Assembly: GCA_963748295.1 (NCBI GenBank)
Contig: CAVVIH010000002.1
Location: 1 to 64,000 of the forward strand
Length of the DNA stretch: 64,000 nucleotides
Reading direction: 5' to 3'
Origin: CAVVIH01 sp963748295
GTDB lineage: Bacteria; Acidobacteriota; Vicinamibacteria; Vicinamibacterales; 2-12-FULL-66-21
Part shown: positions 10,604-19,526 of the stretch, piece after piece
Position numbering within the stretch: the first letter of the stretch is position 1
How the letters are laid out: every line of letters starts with the position of its first letter
Made by a program: the position numbers and the translations under genes
The notes under the pieces: model-generated
Database searches by the model: none
Told to the model about the DNA's origin: nothing
What the model saw: the letters and a program-made list of their open reading frames with translations, nothing else

Positions 10604-11038
10604 ATGTTCAGAGCGCTTTTCAGACTGATACTGCTCATCGTCGTGCTCGTTGGCGTCGGAGGGTTCCTGCTGGGCTGGTGGACGTTCGCGGACATCGAAC
10701 GCCGCATCAATGGCGAGTCCAAGCCGGTCGGCACCTCGGGACCCGTCAGCGCGGAGCGTGCGCGCGAGACTGGCGCCCGCGTGGGAGAAGCGGCCGCGAC
10801 CGCTGCCAACCAGGCGAAAACGGCGCTCGGGAACGGCGCCATCACCGCCAAGATCAAGTCCAAGATGACGCTCGACGACACGCTGGATGCGATCAAGATC
10901 GACGTGGACACGTCGAATGGCGTGGTGACGCTCACCGGCACGGTGAACACCGACGCGCAGCATCAGCGAGTGGTGCAGCTCGCGAAAGAGACGGACGGCG
11001 TCCGCGATGTGGTCGATCGAATCACCGTGAAACGCTAG
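10604..11038 (+). CDS. BON-domain protein with N-terminal membrane anchor
   Basis: A 144-residue protein with one hydrophobic helix (about residues 6-26, LILLIVVLVGVGGFLLGWW), an Ala/Gly-rich linker, and a BON domain (about 75-143) showing the alpha-beta-beta pattern ITAKIKSKMTLDD, IKIDVDTSNGVVTLTGTV, VVDRITVKR. BON domains bind phospholipid surfaces and occur in OsmY-like envelope stress proteins, so it probably sits at the inner membrane facing the periplasm. The GGAGG at 10593-10597 supports ATG 10604. The stop overlaps the stop of a convergent zinc-ribbon gene by two bases. Confidence 0.82.
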   Translation: MFRALFRLILLIVVLVGVGGFLLGWWTFADIERRINGESKPVGTSGPVSAERARETGARVGEAAATAANQAKTALGNGAITAKIKSKMTLDDTLDAIKIDVDTSNGVVTLTGTVNTDAQHQRVVQLAKETDGVRDVVDRITVKR

Positions 11039-11214
11039 CGCTTCTTTTTCACGCGCGCCGGGCGGCGCTTCCGTTTCGGCGGCGGTGGCCGGTCGGGATC
11101 CGCCCACAGCCAGCGGCGCCGGCACTCGGGACAGTAGTATTCGATGGGGTCGCGGGACGGCAGGACCGCGCGCGACTGGCGGCAACCGCAGTGCGGGCAC
11201 AATGGGGCTGGCAT
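11035..11214 (-). CDS. 59-residue zinc-ribbon protein
   Basis: A short gene: ATG at 11214 and TAG at 11037-11035 encode 59 residues. Two CxxC knuckles (LCPHCGC, Cys6 and Cys9; YYCPECRRRW, Cys28 and Cys31) form a one-zinc ribbon, followed by a strongly basic, proline-rich tail (PPPPKRKRRPARVKKKR) suited to nucleic-acid or ribosome binding. The frame is intact, and its codon use and the exact cysteine spacing argue for a real gene. It overlaps the BON gene tail to tail. Function is unknown; the fold call is firm if the gene is expressed. Confidence 0.65.
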   Translation of the reverse strand: MPAPLCPHCGCRQSRAVLPSRDPIEYYCPECRRRWLWADPDRPPPPKRKRRPARVKKKR

Positions 11215-11305
11215 GGCGATGCGCTGCCCCTCCGGCGGCTGCCACCGTCAATATATCAGCTTCGGGGCTAATGCCAGAGCCCGGTCGGGCCGAAAAATTC
11301 GACGG

Positions 11306-11530
11306 ATGGCGTCCTACTGGATTGTCGTTCGGCGGGAGAACCTGGAACTGCTCGAAGTCCTGTCGGTGGCTTTCCGGGGTCGCACCGGCTTCGACGTGGT
11401 GGCCGATCGCCGCGTCAGCCCGACGCCCCGCCGCCGCGGCACCTCCGAGCGCCGCGGACCTCAGATGACGTGGGGCGCCGACGAGTTCATCGTCGCCGAA
11501 CGCACCGAATCCCCGTTCAGCGTTTGTTGA
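11306..11530 (+). CDS. Small conserved-looking hypothetical protein
   Basis: A 74-residue product beginning MASYWIVVRRENLELLEVL, followed by AFRGRTGFDVVADRRVSPTPRRRG and an acidic/hydrophobic end (ADEFIVAERTE). The pattern looks like a single alpha/beta unit with a basic linker, and the phrase FDVVADRR resembles segments seen in receiver-like or DNA-associated small proteins, but I cannot assign a family. ATG 11306 is the best start (an upstream frame extends but is low-quality). The 3' end overlaps the convergent DUF4412 gene by 14 bases. Confidence 0.5.
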   Translation: MASYWIVVRRENLELLEVLSVAFRGRTGFDVVADRRVSPTPRRRGTSERRGPQMTWGADEFIVAERTESPFSVC

Positions 11531-12278
11531 TCTTGTAACCCGCCGGGATCTCGAAGATTGCGTCGGCAATCGGCTCGGTCGAGATCGAGACCACCTCGGT
11601 TGTCACGCTACTGCCGCCGACCTTCGCCATCATGCCGGCCATCGGCCCGCTGCCTTCGAACTTGACGTTCATTTCCTGCGCGAGCGGCACGCCCAGGCTG
11701 GCCATCTCGCGATAGAGCATCGCCAGCCCCTTAGCGTGGCCCGGCTGCGCGTTGGCGGTGCGCGGATCGCCGAAGAACGCCCCCGACTTGTACAACGCCG
11801 CGAACTCGCTCCGGCCGGGAGCGTCCTTCGACAGGCACACCGGGCCCGAGATCACCAGGTTGATCTTCTCGCCGCCCATCTCGGTCGGCACCGACACCTG
11901 CATGTTGTGAACGGTGCACGTCGAGCCGGCAATCTTTCGCGTCTCAGTCGTCGGCGTGAGCCGCGCCTTGACGTCGGATCCGGCGACCTTCGAGATCTGC
12001 GCGGCGAGCTTGGTCATGTCGTAGACGTCGGCCTCGCGTCGTTTGGGGTTGAGCACGGTCAGCTGCTGCGCCGTGAGATCGATGATCTGCGACGTCGGCG
12101 TGGCGCTCAGGGGCTCGTCCACGCGCATGCGCATGCCCTTGATGTATTGCGTGCTCTCGCCGTTGGCCGAGCCGCCCATCGCCATCTTGCCGCCGGTCTT
12201 CTGCTTGAGCGTCACGTCGGCGTGCGCCACGCCGGTGATCGCCAAGGTGATTGACAACACGCACGCGACCCGTAGCAT
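11517..12278 (-). CDS. Secreted DUF4412-type protein
   Basis: A 253-residue protein with a clear signal peptide (MLRVACVLSITLAITGVAHA). The mature part starts DVTLKQKTGG and contains YIKGMRMRVDEP, SQIIDLTAQQLTVLNPKRREADVYDM and later AGYKINKR, the pattern of DUF4412 periplasmic proteins in which successive beta strands resemble lipoprotein-carrier folds. A role in binding a lipid or peptide is plausible but unproven. AGGGGGCA precedes ATG 12278. It lies 20 bases downstream of an outer-membrane barrel gene on the same strand, so the two are probably co-transcribed. Confidence 0.7.
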   Translation of the reverse strand: MLRVACVLSITLAITGVAHADVTLKQKTGGKMAMGGSANGESTQYIKGMRMRVDEPLSATPTSQIIDLTAQQLTVLNPKRREADVYDMTKLAAQISKVAGSDVKARLTPTTETRKIAGSTCTVHNMQVSVPTEMGGEKINLVISGPVCLSKDAPGRSEFAALYKSGAFFGDPRTANAQPGHAKGLAMLYREMASLGVPLAQEMNVKFEGSGPMAGMMAKVGGSSVTTEVVSISTEPIADAIFEIPAGYKINKR

Positions 12279-12298
12279 TGTGCCCCCTGAATCTGGTG

Positions 12299-13546
12299 TT
12301 ACTGTCCGAAGCGCGGGTTGACCACGCTGCTGAAGATCGATCCGAAAGTGTAGGTGATGCCGAAGGAGAGCTGAAACTCGTAGCCGCTCTGCAGCTCGCG
12401 GACCTCGCGCAGGATTTCCTCGGGCGTCGCGCCGCGGGCGGGCAGCGAGAGCTGGTCGCGAATCCGCGATGCGCTGATCTCGCCGTTCACGGAAAGGCCC
12501 CTGGCGATCCGCCACGACACGTCGCCGTTGGTCTCCAGCCGGTAGAAATCGAAATCGTGCAGGTACTGCGAGAACTCCACCTGCGCTTCGAGCGTGCCCC
12601 AGCGTTCCCGCTGCTCGAAGGTCGTGGTCAGCTCGTGACGCATGTGGGTTTCCGCGAGCTTGCCGAACAGCGTCACCTCGTAATAGTTCACCGACCGCGG
12701 ACCAACGGCGTAGGACACGCGCAGCTGCCTGCGCGTATAGGCGGAGTACGGGAAGAAGTTGTATTCGACCGCCGGCGCGGCGGAGTAGGCCAGCTCCGTG
12801 TTGTTGAACGTCGACGATTCGACGTCGCCCGAGGCGCCGATCGACCAGTGCTCGCCGAGGCCGTTGACGACGAGCCAGTTGAAGTCGTTCTCGCGCCGAT
12901 AGACTTCGAAGGGCTCGTCCTCGTCGAGATCGAACCGTTCGCGCTCGTGATCGAGCTCGACGCCGAGCGTGATCTTCCAGTCCGGCGTGATCCGGTCGGC
13001 GCTCACCGAGGCGCTGAACTGCGCCTGCCGGCTCGATTCCTCCGCATCGAGCGACGCTTCGCCGCGAAGGCTGAACACCCAGTTCTTCCATTTGTCGCCG
13101 GCGACGGCGGGGCGCGCCTCTTCGGTCCCCACTTTGACGTCGAATTCCAGCCGCTGCGGCACGCCGTCCTGAGTGATGAATCCCAGCAGCCCCAGGCGGA
13201 GCATGTTCGCGAGCTGGCGGCGGATGATGTCTTCGGTGTCGCCGGTCGTCGTGATTGCCTTCAGCGTCTGCTGCCGGTCTGCGTATTTGCCGAGACCGAT
13301 GAAGGCGCCCGTGTACTCGCGGCCGCCGCTGCCGGTGGACGCGCTCGTGATCAGCACGTGGACGTCCGCTTCGGTGCGGTCGCGGACGTAGTCGACGAAC
13401 GGCACCTCCTCGCGGAGGTAGTCAGAGAAGCAGTCGCTGCAGTCGAGGAACACGCGCAGCTGCTGCGCGGTGGGTCGCGTTTTGGGATCCTGAACGAGCG
13501 CGGCATCGCCGCCGAGGAGCAGCAGAAAAAGAGTCGTCAAGGGCAC
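12299..13546 (-). CDS. Putative outer-membrane beta-barrel protein
   Basis: A 415-residue exported protein. After a short signal (MPLTTLFLLLLGG) comes a compact N-terminal domain (about 20-115; RVFLDCSDCFSDYLREEVPF, DVHVLITSASTGSGGREYTG), which has a two-cysteine motif and could be a periplasmic nucleotide- or protein-binding module. The rest alternates polar and aromatic residues in strand-sized units (VEYNFFPYSAYTRRQLRVSY, VEFSQYLHDFDFYRLETNGD) and ends in a short aromatic strand plus NPRFGQ, as barrels do. Family unknown to me. The start is GTG 13546, five bases after a TAGAAT -10-like hexamer. Precedes the DUF4412 gene. Confidence 0.65.
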   Translation of the reverse strand: MPLTTLFLLLLGGDAALVQDPKTRPTAQQLRVFLDCSDCFSDYLREEVPFVDYVRDRTEADVHVLITSASTGSGGREYTGAFIGLGKYADRQQTLKAITTTGDTEDIIRRQLANMLRLGLLGFITQDGVPQRLEFDVKVGTEEARPAVAGDKWKNWVFSLRGEASLDAEESSRQAQFSASVSADRITPDWKITLGVELDHERERFDLDEDEPFEVYRRENDFNWLVVNGLGEHWSIGASGDVESSTFNNTELAYSAAPAVEYNFFPYSAYTRRQLRVSYAVGPRSVNYYEVTLFGKLAETHMRHELTTTFEQRERWGTLEAQVEFSQYLHDFDFYRLETNGDVSWRIARGLSVNGEISASRIRDQLSLPARGATPEEILREVRELQSGYEFQLSFGITYTFGSIFSSVVNPRFGQ

Positions 13547-13574
13547 GCGACATTCTACTGTGAGTCACGCGTGG

Positions 13575-13896
13575 TCACGACGCCGCCTTGAGCAGCAGGA
13601 CGCCGGACACGATCAGCGCAACGCCCGTCATGCGCGCAAGCGTGAAGGGCTCGTCGAAGAGGTAGACGCCGAGCAGCGCGGTGCCGGCGGCGCCGATTCC
13701 CGTCCACACGGCATACGCGGTTCCGATGGCAAGCGATCGTGCCGCCCAGGCCAGGAGCACCATGCTCAGGACCATCGACAGCCCCGTCCACACGCTCGGC
13801 CAGAGCCGCGTGAAGCCGTGCGTGGTACTTCAGGCCGATCGCCCAGCCGACTTCGAACAGCGCCGCCATCAGCAGCAGAATCCAGGGCGTGCTCAT
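13575..13896 (-). CDS. SMR-family exporter, SugE/Gdx-like (frameshifted)
   Basis: A four-helix small multidrug resistance protein of about 106 residues. TM1 (PWILLLMAALFEVGWAIGLKY) carries the essential Glu15, and later helices contain GTAYAVWTGIGAAGTALLGV and LIVSGVLLLKAA, the guanidinium-exporter (SugE/Gdx) pattern. An extra C at about 13826 (coding TACCACG where TACACG is expected) splits it into two frames; removing it restores Y-T-H-G-F-T-R-L-W. The start overlaps the stop of the upstream phosphatase gene as ATGA. No guanidine riboswitch can precede it because the upstream sequence is coding, so substrate assignment rests only on similarity. Confidence 0.8.
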
Positions 13897-15884
13897 TCCT
13901 CGATCCTCAGCGCCATCATCGTCGCGTCGTCGAACGGTTCGGCATTGCCACGGAAGTCGCGAACCGACTGCTCGACGCGCTCGAGCACCATGTCGATGCC
14001 GTGCGAGTGCTCCGCTTCGAGCAGCGACTGCAGACGATCGGCGCCGAACATCTCGTCGCGTTCGTTTTCCGTTTCGACGAGGCCGTCGGTGTAGAAGAAC
14101 AGGAGATCGCCCCTGCCGATCTGCACGCTCGACTCCTTGTAGCCTTGACCGGAATAGAGCGCGATCGGGAGGCCCGTGGATGACAGGGGCTGGATGCCGC
14201 CGGCCGCACGCAGCAGGAACTGCGGGTTGTGCCCGGCGTTGACGTACTGGAGCAGGCCGCGCTCGACGTCGAGGATTCCCAGGAAGAGCGTCAGATAGAC
14301 GCCGCCCGGCGTGTTCGCGTCGACGTCGACGTCGAGGCCGGCCGCCAGGCGGGCCAGCTCGGTCTCGAGCGGCAGACGGGCGCGGAGCGTGGCCTGAACG
14401 TTGGCCATCAGCAGCGCGGCGCTGACCCCCTTGCCCGAGACATCGCCGACGAGCAGCGCCAGCCGGCCGTCTGGGAGCGCGAAGTAGTTGAAGAAATCGC
14501 CGCCCACCTCGCGCGCCGGGATCGACACGCCCTTGATCTCGGCGGCGCCCAGCCGCAGCGGCGCGCGCGGCAGCATCTCCGTCTGGATGAGCCGCGACAG
14601 TTCGAGCTCGCGTCGCAGCCGCTCGCGCTCGACCACCAGCGCCTGATTTCGTTCCAGATCCGCGGCCATGGTGTTGAACGCGACGGCCAGCGCGCCGAAT
14701 TCGTCCTTGCTCCGGACCGGCACGCGCGCCTTGAAGTCGCCGTCGGCGAGCTGACGCACACCAGCGCTCAGCGAGGAGACGTGCTGCGTCATGCGATGCG
14801 AGATCGGAACGATGCCGATGCACGCCAGCGCGATGACCCCCAGCCCTATCGACAGGTTCCTCCACGAGGTTCGCCGGATCTCCTTCAATGATTCGGCGAT
14901 CGGCCGGGCGATCCCGAACAGCAGGCCGGTCGGATCCTTGCGCGCCACGACGATCCAGTCCCCGACGCGGCGCGGGTCGCCGTTCGACGCGGCGGCGGCG
15001 GCGTCTTTGATCTTCAGTCCGTCGAGCGTAGCTTTCTGTGCCGGATCGGGCGTGAAGACGGTCCCCGCTTGATCGATGGCAAATGCGATCTCGCCCTGGT
15101 CGCGGCGCGCCAGCGCGAGCACGGGGCGCAGCGTGTGATCGAGGTTCATGATCGCGTTCGCCTTGCCGACCATCTTCCCGTGCTTCTTGACCGCGACTTC
15201 GATCTTCGGTCCGCTGACCTGCATTTCGATCTTCTTGCCGGATGCCGAATTCGCTTCCCGCGAGGCGGCTTCGGCGATCGCCGCGAAGCTCGCTTCGACG
15301 GCCGGAGCGCTGGCCGCCAGAGCGCTTTCGATCACGGGTCCAAGCTGTGCGAGCGCCGCGGAGGCTGCCGCGGAGTCGGTGCGTGCCCTGGCCGCCCGCT
15401 GCGCCTGCTCGATCATCTTCGGCACGTCGACAACGATCACCTTTGGCGGCTTCGGCGGTTTCGGCGGCGAAGCGCCTCGCGTGCCCGCGGGGGCGGGCGG
15501 TGGCGGCGCCGGGGGCAGGAGCTCCGATCCGGAAGGCCCGAACGGAGCAGCCGGCAACGCCGGGTGGAACTCGACGCGGTCGACGAGCATGGCCGCGTCG
15601 CCGAGGAGAGGCGCAACCTTCGCCTGAAAGCGCTCCGCATCGACAGCCATGTCCGGATCCGGATTCTCATCCGCATCTTCGAACATCCGGTCGACCCGGC
15701 GGCCGAGCGCCGACGTGATCAACTCCATCCGCCGGCCGATCTCGGCGGCGCTCTGCGTCGCTTCGCGTTCGGCGGCGCGCTCGAACGCGTTGACCGTCGA
15801 GGCATACCAGAACAGCGTGATGGCACTGAGAGGAACCACCGACAGGCAGAGGAACGCGATGATGAGCCGGGTCCGCAGTGACAT
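13893..15884 (-). CDS. Membrane SpoIIE/RsbU serine phosphatase with HAMP
   Basis: A 663-residue inner-membrane protein. TM1 (about 6-26), a long periplasmic sensor with a proline-rich PPAPPPPAPAG and PPKPPKPPK stretch, TM2 (about 345-365, LSIGLGVIALACIGIVPI), a HAMP domain (SAGVRQLADGDFKARVPVRS), then a PP2C-type SpoIIE catalytic domain with metal-binding motifs REVGGDFFNYF, VGDVSGKGVSAALLM and EPFDDATMMAL. It should dephosphorylate an anti-anti-sigma (STAS) protein in response to an envelope signal, but no STAS or switch kinase gene is nearby. ATG 15884 is taken as start, nine bases after a TACACT hexamer. Translationally coupled to the SMR gene. Confidence 0.87.
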   Translation of the reverse strand: MSLRTRLIIAFLCLSVVPLSAITLFWYASTVNAFERAAEREATQSAAEIGRRMELITSALGRRVDRMFEDADENPDPDMAVDAERFQAKVAPLLGDAAMLVDRVEFHPALPAAPFGPSGSELLPPAPPPPAPAGTRGASPPKPPKPPKVIVVDVPKMIEQAQRAARARTDSAAASAALAQLGPVIESALAASAPAVEASFAAIAEAASREANSASGKKIEMQVSGPKIEVAVKKHGKMVGKANAIMNLDHTLRPVLALARRDQGEIAFAIDQAGTVFTPDPAQKATLDGLKIKDAAAAASNGDPRRVGDWIVVARKDPTGLLFGIARPIAESLKEIRRTSWRNLSIGLGVIALACIGIVPISHRMTQHVSSLSAGVRQLADGDFKARVPVRSKDEFGALAVAFNTMAADLERNQALVVERERLRRELELSRLIQTEMLPRAPLRLGAAEIKGVSIPAREVGGDFFNYFALPDGRLALLVGDVSGKGVSAALLMANVQATLRARLPLETELARLAAGLDVDVDANTPGGVYLTLFLGILDVERGLLQYVNAGHNPQFLLRAAGGIQPLSSTGLPIALYSGQGYKESSVQIGRGDLLFFYTDGLVETENERDEMFGADRLQSLLEAEHSHGIDMVLERVEQSVRDFRGNAEPFDDATMMALRIEE

Positions 15885-15940
15885 GGCGACACCAGTGTAG
15901 CCCGGCCGTTTGCTGTCGGCGCGGGAGAGCCTTAAAGGAG

Positions 15941-16300
15941 TCAACGCGCCGGGCGCGGGAATGGTTGAGGCGTGTAGCGGCCGTCGCCAACGATCCGCTG
16001 AACGGCTCGGCTGAGCGGATCCCTCTTTTCCGGCTTGTCCGCTCGGGCCACTCGCGTCGTCACGGGCGGAGCGCCGGTGACGCTGCGCTGGGGGGTCCCG
16101 GCCTTCCTCAACCGGGGAGCTTCGGCCCTGGGGTCGGGCATGACTGGAATTCGGACGATCTCATGCTCAATCTGGACACGGTCCTGCCTCGGCGCCGATG
16201 CCGGCGCGGCCACGGCCGGTGCGATCGCACGTGGAAAATCGCCCAAAACGATGCCGGCCAGCCCAATCAGGGCTGACAGCGCGAGATAACCGAAGCGCAT
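15941..16300 (-). CDS. Hypothetical exported or anchored protein
   Basis: A 119-residue product from ATG 16300. The N-terminal hydrophobic segment (FGYLALSALIGLAGIVLG) is either a signal anchor or a signal peptide, followed by an Ala/Pro-rich linker and a basic, disordered-looking region (RVARADKPEKRDPLSRAVQR) ending GRYTPQPFPRPAR. No family is recognised. The gene lies between the phosphatase and pyrophosphatase genes, divergent from the latter. Composition is compatible with coding but low complexity makes it uncertain. Confidence 0.45.
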   Translation of the reverse strand: MRFGYLALSALIGLAGIVLGDFPRAIAPAVAAPASAPRQDRVQIEHEIVRIPVMPDPRAEAPRLRKAGTPQRSVTGAPPVTTRVARADKPEKRDPLSRAVQRIVGDGRYTPQPFPRPAR

Positions 16301-16330
16301 CCCGGGATGACCAGCGAGGATCGTACCAAT

Positions 16331-16365
16331 CCCAGCGCCGAACGCCCAGCGCCGAGGCTGAACGC
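16331..16365. repeat. Heptad repeat array, CCCAGCG/CCGAACG units
   Basis: Five 7-base units: CCCAGCG, CCGAACG, CCCAGCG, CCGAGGC, TGAACGC. The same units recur at 24011-24045. Located 17 bases before the pyrophosphatase ATG. Confidence 0.7.
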
Positions 16366-16382
16366 ATGTGGTAGCTTGAAGC

Positions 16383-16952
16383 ATGCATCCGTGGCACGAC
16401 AGTTACGTGGACGACGCGCTCGTCGAGTCGGTATTTCCGGTGATCATCGAGGTCCCGAAAGGCAGCAAGAACAAGTACGAGTTGGACAAGGAAACTGGAC
16501 TGCTGCGGCTCGATCGCGTGCTGTACAGCGCGGTGCACTATCCCGCCGACTACGGCTTCATCCCGCGTACATTCTGCGACGACGGCGATCCGCTCGACGC
16601 GCTGGTGCTGAGTCAGGAGCCGGTTCATCCGTTGACCATCGTCGAGGCGCGCGCGATCGGCGTCATGCGCATGCGGGACGAAAAGGGCATCGACGACAAG
16701 ATCGTCGCGGTCAGCGTGCGGGATCCGGCGTTTGCCGAATACACGGAGAAGGGGCAGCTGCCCGCCCATATGCTGCTCGAGATCCGCCGCTTCTTCGAGG
16801 ACTACAAGATCCTGGAGCACAAGCAGGTGGTCGTCGAGGATCTGCTGGGCGTCGCTGACGCGGTCCGCATCATCCGTGAAGCGCTGGATCTGTATCGACA
16901 GCTGCGCCGCGGCGAGCTGTCAAAGAACGCGGCGAAACAAACGATCAGATAG
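16383..16952 (+). CDS. ppa: Inorganic pyrophosphatase (family I)
   Basis: A 189-residue soluble family I pyrophosphatase that hydrolyses the PPi made in polymer synthesis. The active-site elements are all present: VPKGSKNKYELD (about 25-35), HYPADYGFIPRTF, the metal-binding DGDPLDALVL with Asp67, Asp69 and Asp72, and the second acidic/lysine region near KGIDDKIVAV. Length is normal for a bacterial type. Downstream, 44 bases on, begins an ADOP permease. No Shine-Dalgarno is obvious; a weak TAGCTT hexamer lies five bases before the ATG. Confidence 0.95.
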   Translation: MHPWHDSYVDDALVESVFPVIIEVPKGSKNKYELDKETGLLRLDRVLYSAVHYPADYGFIPRTFCDDGDPLDALVLSQEPVHPLTIVEARAIGVMRMRDEKGIDDKIVAVSVRDPAFAEYTEKGQLPAHMLLEIRRFFEDYKILEHKQVVVEDLLGVADAVRIIREALDLYRQLRRGELSKNAAKQTIR

Positions 16953-16996
16953 GCTGCACCGTCTAACCGCAAAAGCCAGCGCCGGAGGTGGGCTCG

Positions 16997-19427
16997 ATGA
17001 CGGATCTGCTCCAGGACTTGCGGTACGGGCTGCGGAATCTCGCCAGGACGCCGGGATTTTTCGGCGCCGCGGTGCTCGCGCTCGCCCTGGGCATTGGCGC
17101 GACGACCGCGATCTTCAGCCTCGTCGACGGCGTCGTGCTGCGCCCGCTTCCTTACGCGGATCCCGAGCGTCTCGTCTCGATCTGGGAAGCAAACCACGAT
17201 CGGGGTCTCGGCCACGAGCCGATTTCACCCGTCAACTTCGCCGATTACCGGTCGCTGTCGCAGGTGTTCGAGGACGCCGCCGCGTGGTGGAGGCCCGAGA
17301 TCACGCTGCAGGGAGCCGATCGGGAACCCCTGCGCGTCAACACGATCGAAGCGAGCGGCAACCTGTTCGCGGTCCTGGGTGTCGCGCCGGCGATGGGCGC
17401 GGGGTTTCCGGCCGGGACGTTCCATTCACGCGAGCGCATCGCGGTCATCAGCCATCGGCTCTGGCAGTCGCGGTTCGATGCGGACCCGCAAATCGTCGGC
17501 AAGACGATCCGCCTCAACGACAACGATCATGTGATCGCCGGCGTCATGCCCGCCGGGTTCAACTTCCCCGGGGAGACGGACGTCTGGCAGCGGCTGATCT
17601 GGGATGTCGCGCTGCACAGCCGCGGCGCGCACTTCATGGAGTCCGTCGCGCGGCTGCGGGCGGGCAGTCACGGTCGCACAGGCACAGCGTGAGCTCGACG
17701 CCCTGAGCGCACGGCTCGGCGGCCAGTTCGTGGGCACGAACCGCGGGTGGATCGCGCACGCCATCGCGCTGCACGAAGAGGTCGTCGGGTACTACAAGCC
17801 CGGACTGCTCGTTCTGCTCGGCGCCGTGGGCCTGCTGATGCTCATCGCGTGCATCAACGTCGCCAGCCTGCTGCTCGCGCGCGCGGCATCGCGATCGCGC
17901 GAAGTGGCCGTCCGCGCGGCCGTGGGCGCGACACGGCAGCGCCTCGTCCGTCAGTTTCTTTCAGAGAACCTGATCCTCGCGGCGCTCGGCGGCGCCCTCG
18001 GCGTGGCCGTCGCCTTCGGCGCGACGCGCGCGATCGTCGCCTCGACGCCGATCGACATACCGCGGCTGGCGCAGGTCGGTCTGGACCTGCGCGTGCTGAC
18101 GTTTGCCGCGATCCTGGCGCTCGGCACGGTGATGTTGTTCGGGCTGCTCCCGGCGTTGTTCACGTCGCGCGCCGATCTGCAGCACGTGCTGAAGGAGGGC
18201 GGCCGCGGACACGGATCGGGGCAGGGGAGCCGGCGGGCTCATTCGACGCTGGTCGCGGCGGAAATCGCCCTGGCCGTCATGCTGCTGACTGGCGCGGCGC
18301 TCCTCCTGCGCACCGTTTCCAGAATCGCCGCCGAGGATCCTGGTTTCCAGCCGTCGGGCGTCATGACGGCCGGCGTGCAACTGAATGGCGCGGCTTATCA
18401 ACAGTGGCCGGCGGTCGAGCAGTTCCACGCCGCGCTGGTGCAGTCGCTTCGAGAGCAGCCGGGTGTCACAGCCGCCGGTACATCGAACTTCCTGCCGCTG
18501 TCCGCCGGCTGGCGCATGGGGTTCCTCGTTCGAGGTGCGCCGGCGCCGAGGCAGGGCGACGAGCCGAGCGCGCAGTACCACAGCGTCTCTGACGGCTATT
18601 TCGAAGCGCTGGGCGTGCCGCTTCTTCGCGGCCGCTTTTTCGATTCGCACGACACCGCGGAGTCGCGCGGCGTTGTCGTCGTCAACGAGGCGCTCGCCCG
18701 CAGGTACTTCCCGAACGAGGATCCTGTCGGCAAGACGATCCACTCGTTCGCGACGCAGATCGGTCCGCTCGGCGCGTCGCTGATGAAGGATCGCTCTCAC
18801 GTCATCGTCGGCGTTGTCTCGGACTTGAAGAACATGTCGCTGCAGAACGCCGCCGAGCCCGCCATCTATCATTCGATGCGCCAGTTTCCATTCCGTCACG
18901 TCTATCTGGTGGCGCGCGGCGGAGACGAGGCGAGAGTGTCCGAGGCGATCCTGCAGTCGGTCCGCCGGGCGGACGCCGCCCAGCCGAGGCCGGAGATCCA
19001 TCGGATGACGAGCGTGATCGGCGAATCGTTCGTCCGGCCGCAGTTCCTGATGTATGTGATGTGGGTCTTCGCCGCGTCCGCCGTGGCGCTCGCGGCGCTC
19101 GGCATCTACGGTCTGCTGTCTTACACGGTTGCCGAGCGGCAGCAGGAGCTGAGCATCAGGCTAGCGCTCGGCGCCAGGCCGCACGGCGTGTTGCTCATGG
19201 TGATACGACAGGGGCTGCGTCTTGCCGTCATCGGCAGCGCGGCGGGTCTCGGGATCGCATACCTGGCCGCACGAAACGTCTCCAGCATGCTTTACGGCGT
19301 CACACCGGGAGACCCGGTGGCGCTGGCGGCGGGGGCGTCCGTGGCCGTCATCGCGGCGATCGGCGCGTGCCTCCTTCCGGCCCTCCGCGCGGCGCGCCTC
19401 GACCCGATCGCCGGCCTCAAAGAGTGA
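16997..19427 (+). CDS. ADOP-type ABC transporter permease (frameshifted)
   Basis: A second large acidobacterial FtsX-fold permease, about 809 residues once repaired. It opens LLQDLRYGLRNLARTPGFF, has TM1 (ALALGIGATTAIFSL), a MacB_PCD domain, three TMs (about 275-400), then the duplicated half, ending in ALRAARLDPIAGLKE. At about 17667 a single inserted A (GGCAGTCACG where GGCGTCACG is expected) moves the frame in the first PCD, between SVARLRAG and VTVAQAQREL; everything before and after is intact. ATG 16997 has GGAGGTG seven bases upstream. No ATPase partner is adjacent. Paralogue of the protein at 8037-10430. Confidence 0.87.
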
Positions 19428-19437
19428 ATCAGCCTGA

Positions 19438-19488
19438 AGGGCGTAGGAGGAGCCTGCCTCGCCGAAGCGCGAAGCGCGCAGGCGGGGT
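19438..19488. repeat. Intergenic palindromic element
   Basis: GCCTGCCTCGCC and GCGCAGGCGGGG flank GAAGCGCGAAGC, giving a hairpin with GCCTGC/GCAGGC arms. It lies between the ADOP permease stop and the LytTR gene. Possibly a member of a dispersed family, but only one copy is in this window. Confidence 0.4.
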
Positions 19489-19510
19489 GAACTGAGGGAC
19501 GAACTCTAAG

Positions 19511-19518
19511 TGTAGACT
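19511..19518 (+). promoter_or_regulatory. Extended -10 element, possible leaderless start
   Basis: TGTAGACT contains TAGACT ending 8 bases before ATG 19527. No Shine-Dalgarno lies between, so the transcript may start at or beside the start codon. Confidence 0.3.
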
Positions 19519-19526
19519 GATCCGGC

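Noticed and set aside
7749..10628. Very long open frames antisense to real genes (for example 959 codons over the ADOP permease, 883 codons at 44088-46739 and 774 codons at 56362-58686)
   Set aside because: High GC at third codon positions leaves few antisense stops. These frames are rich in Arg, Ala, Asp and His, lack domain structure, and oppose genes with firm family matches.
13897..13900. Guanidine riboswitch before the SMR exporter
   Set aside because: The upstream sequence is the end of the phosphatase gene and the two overlap by four bases, leaving no leader.
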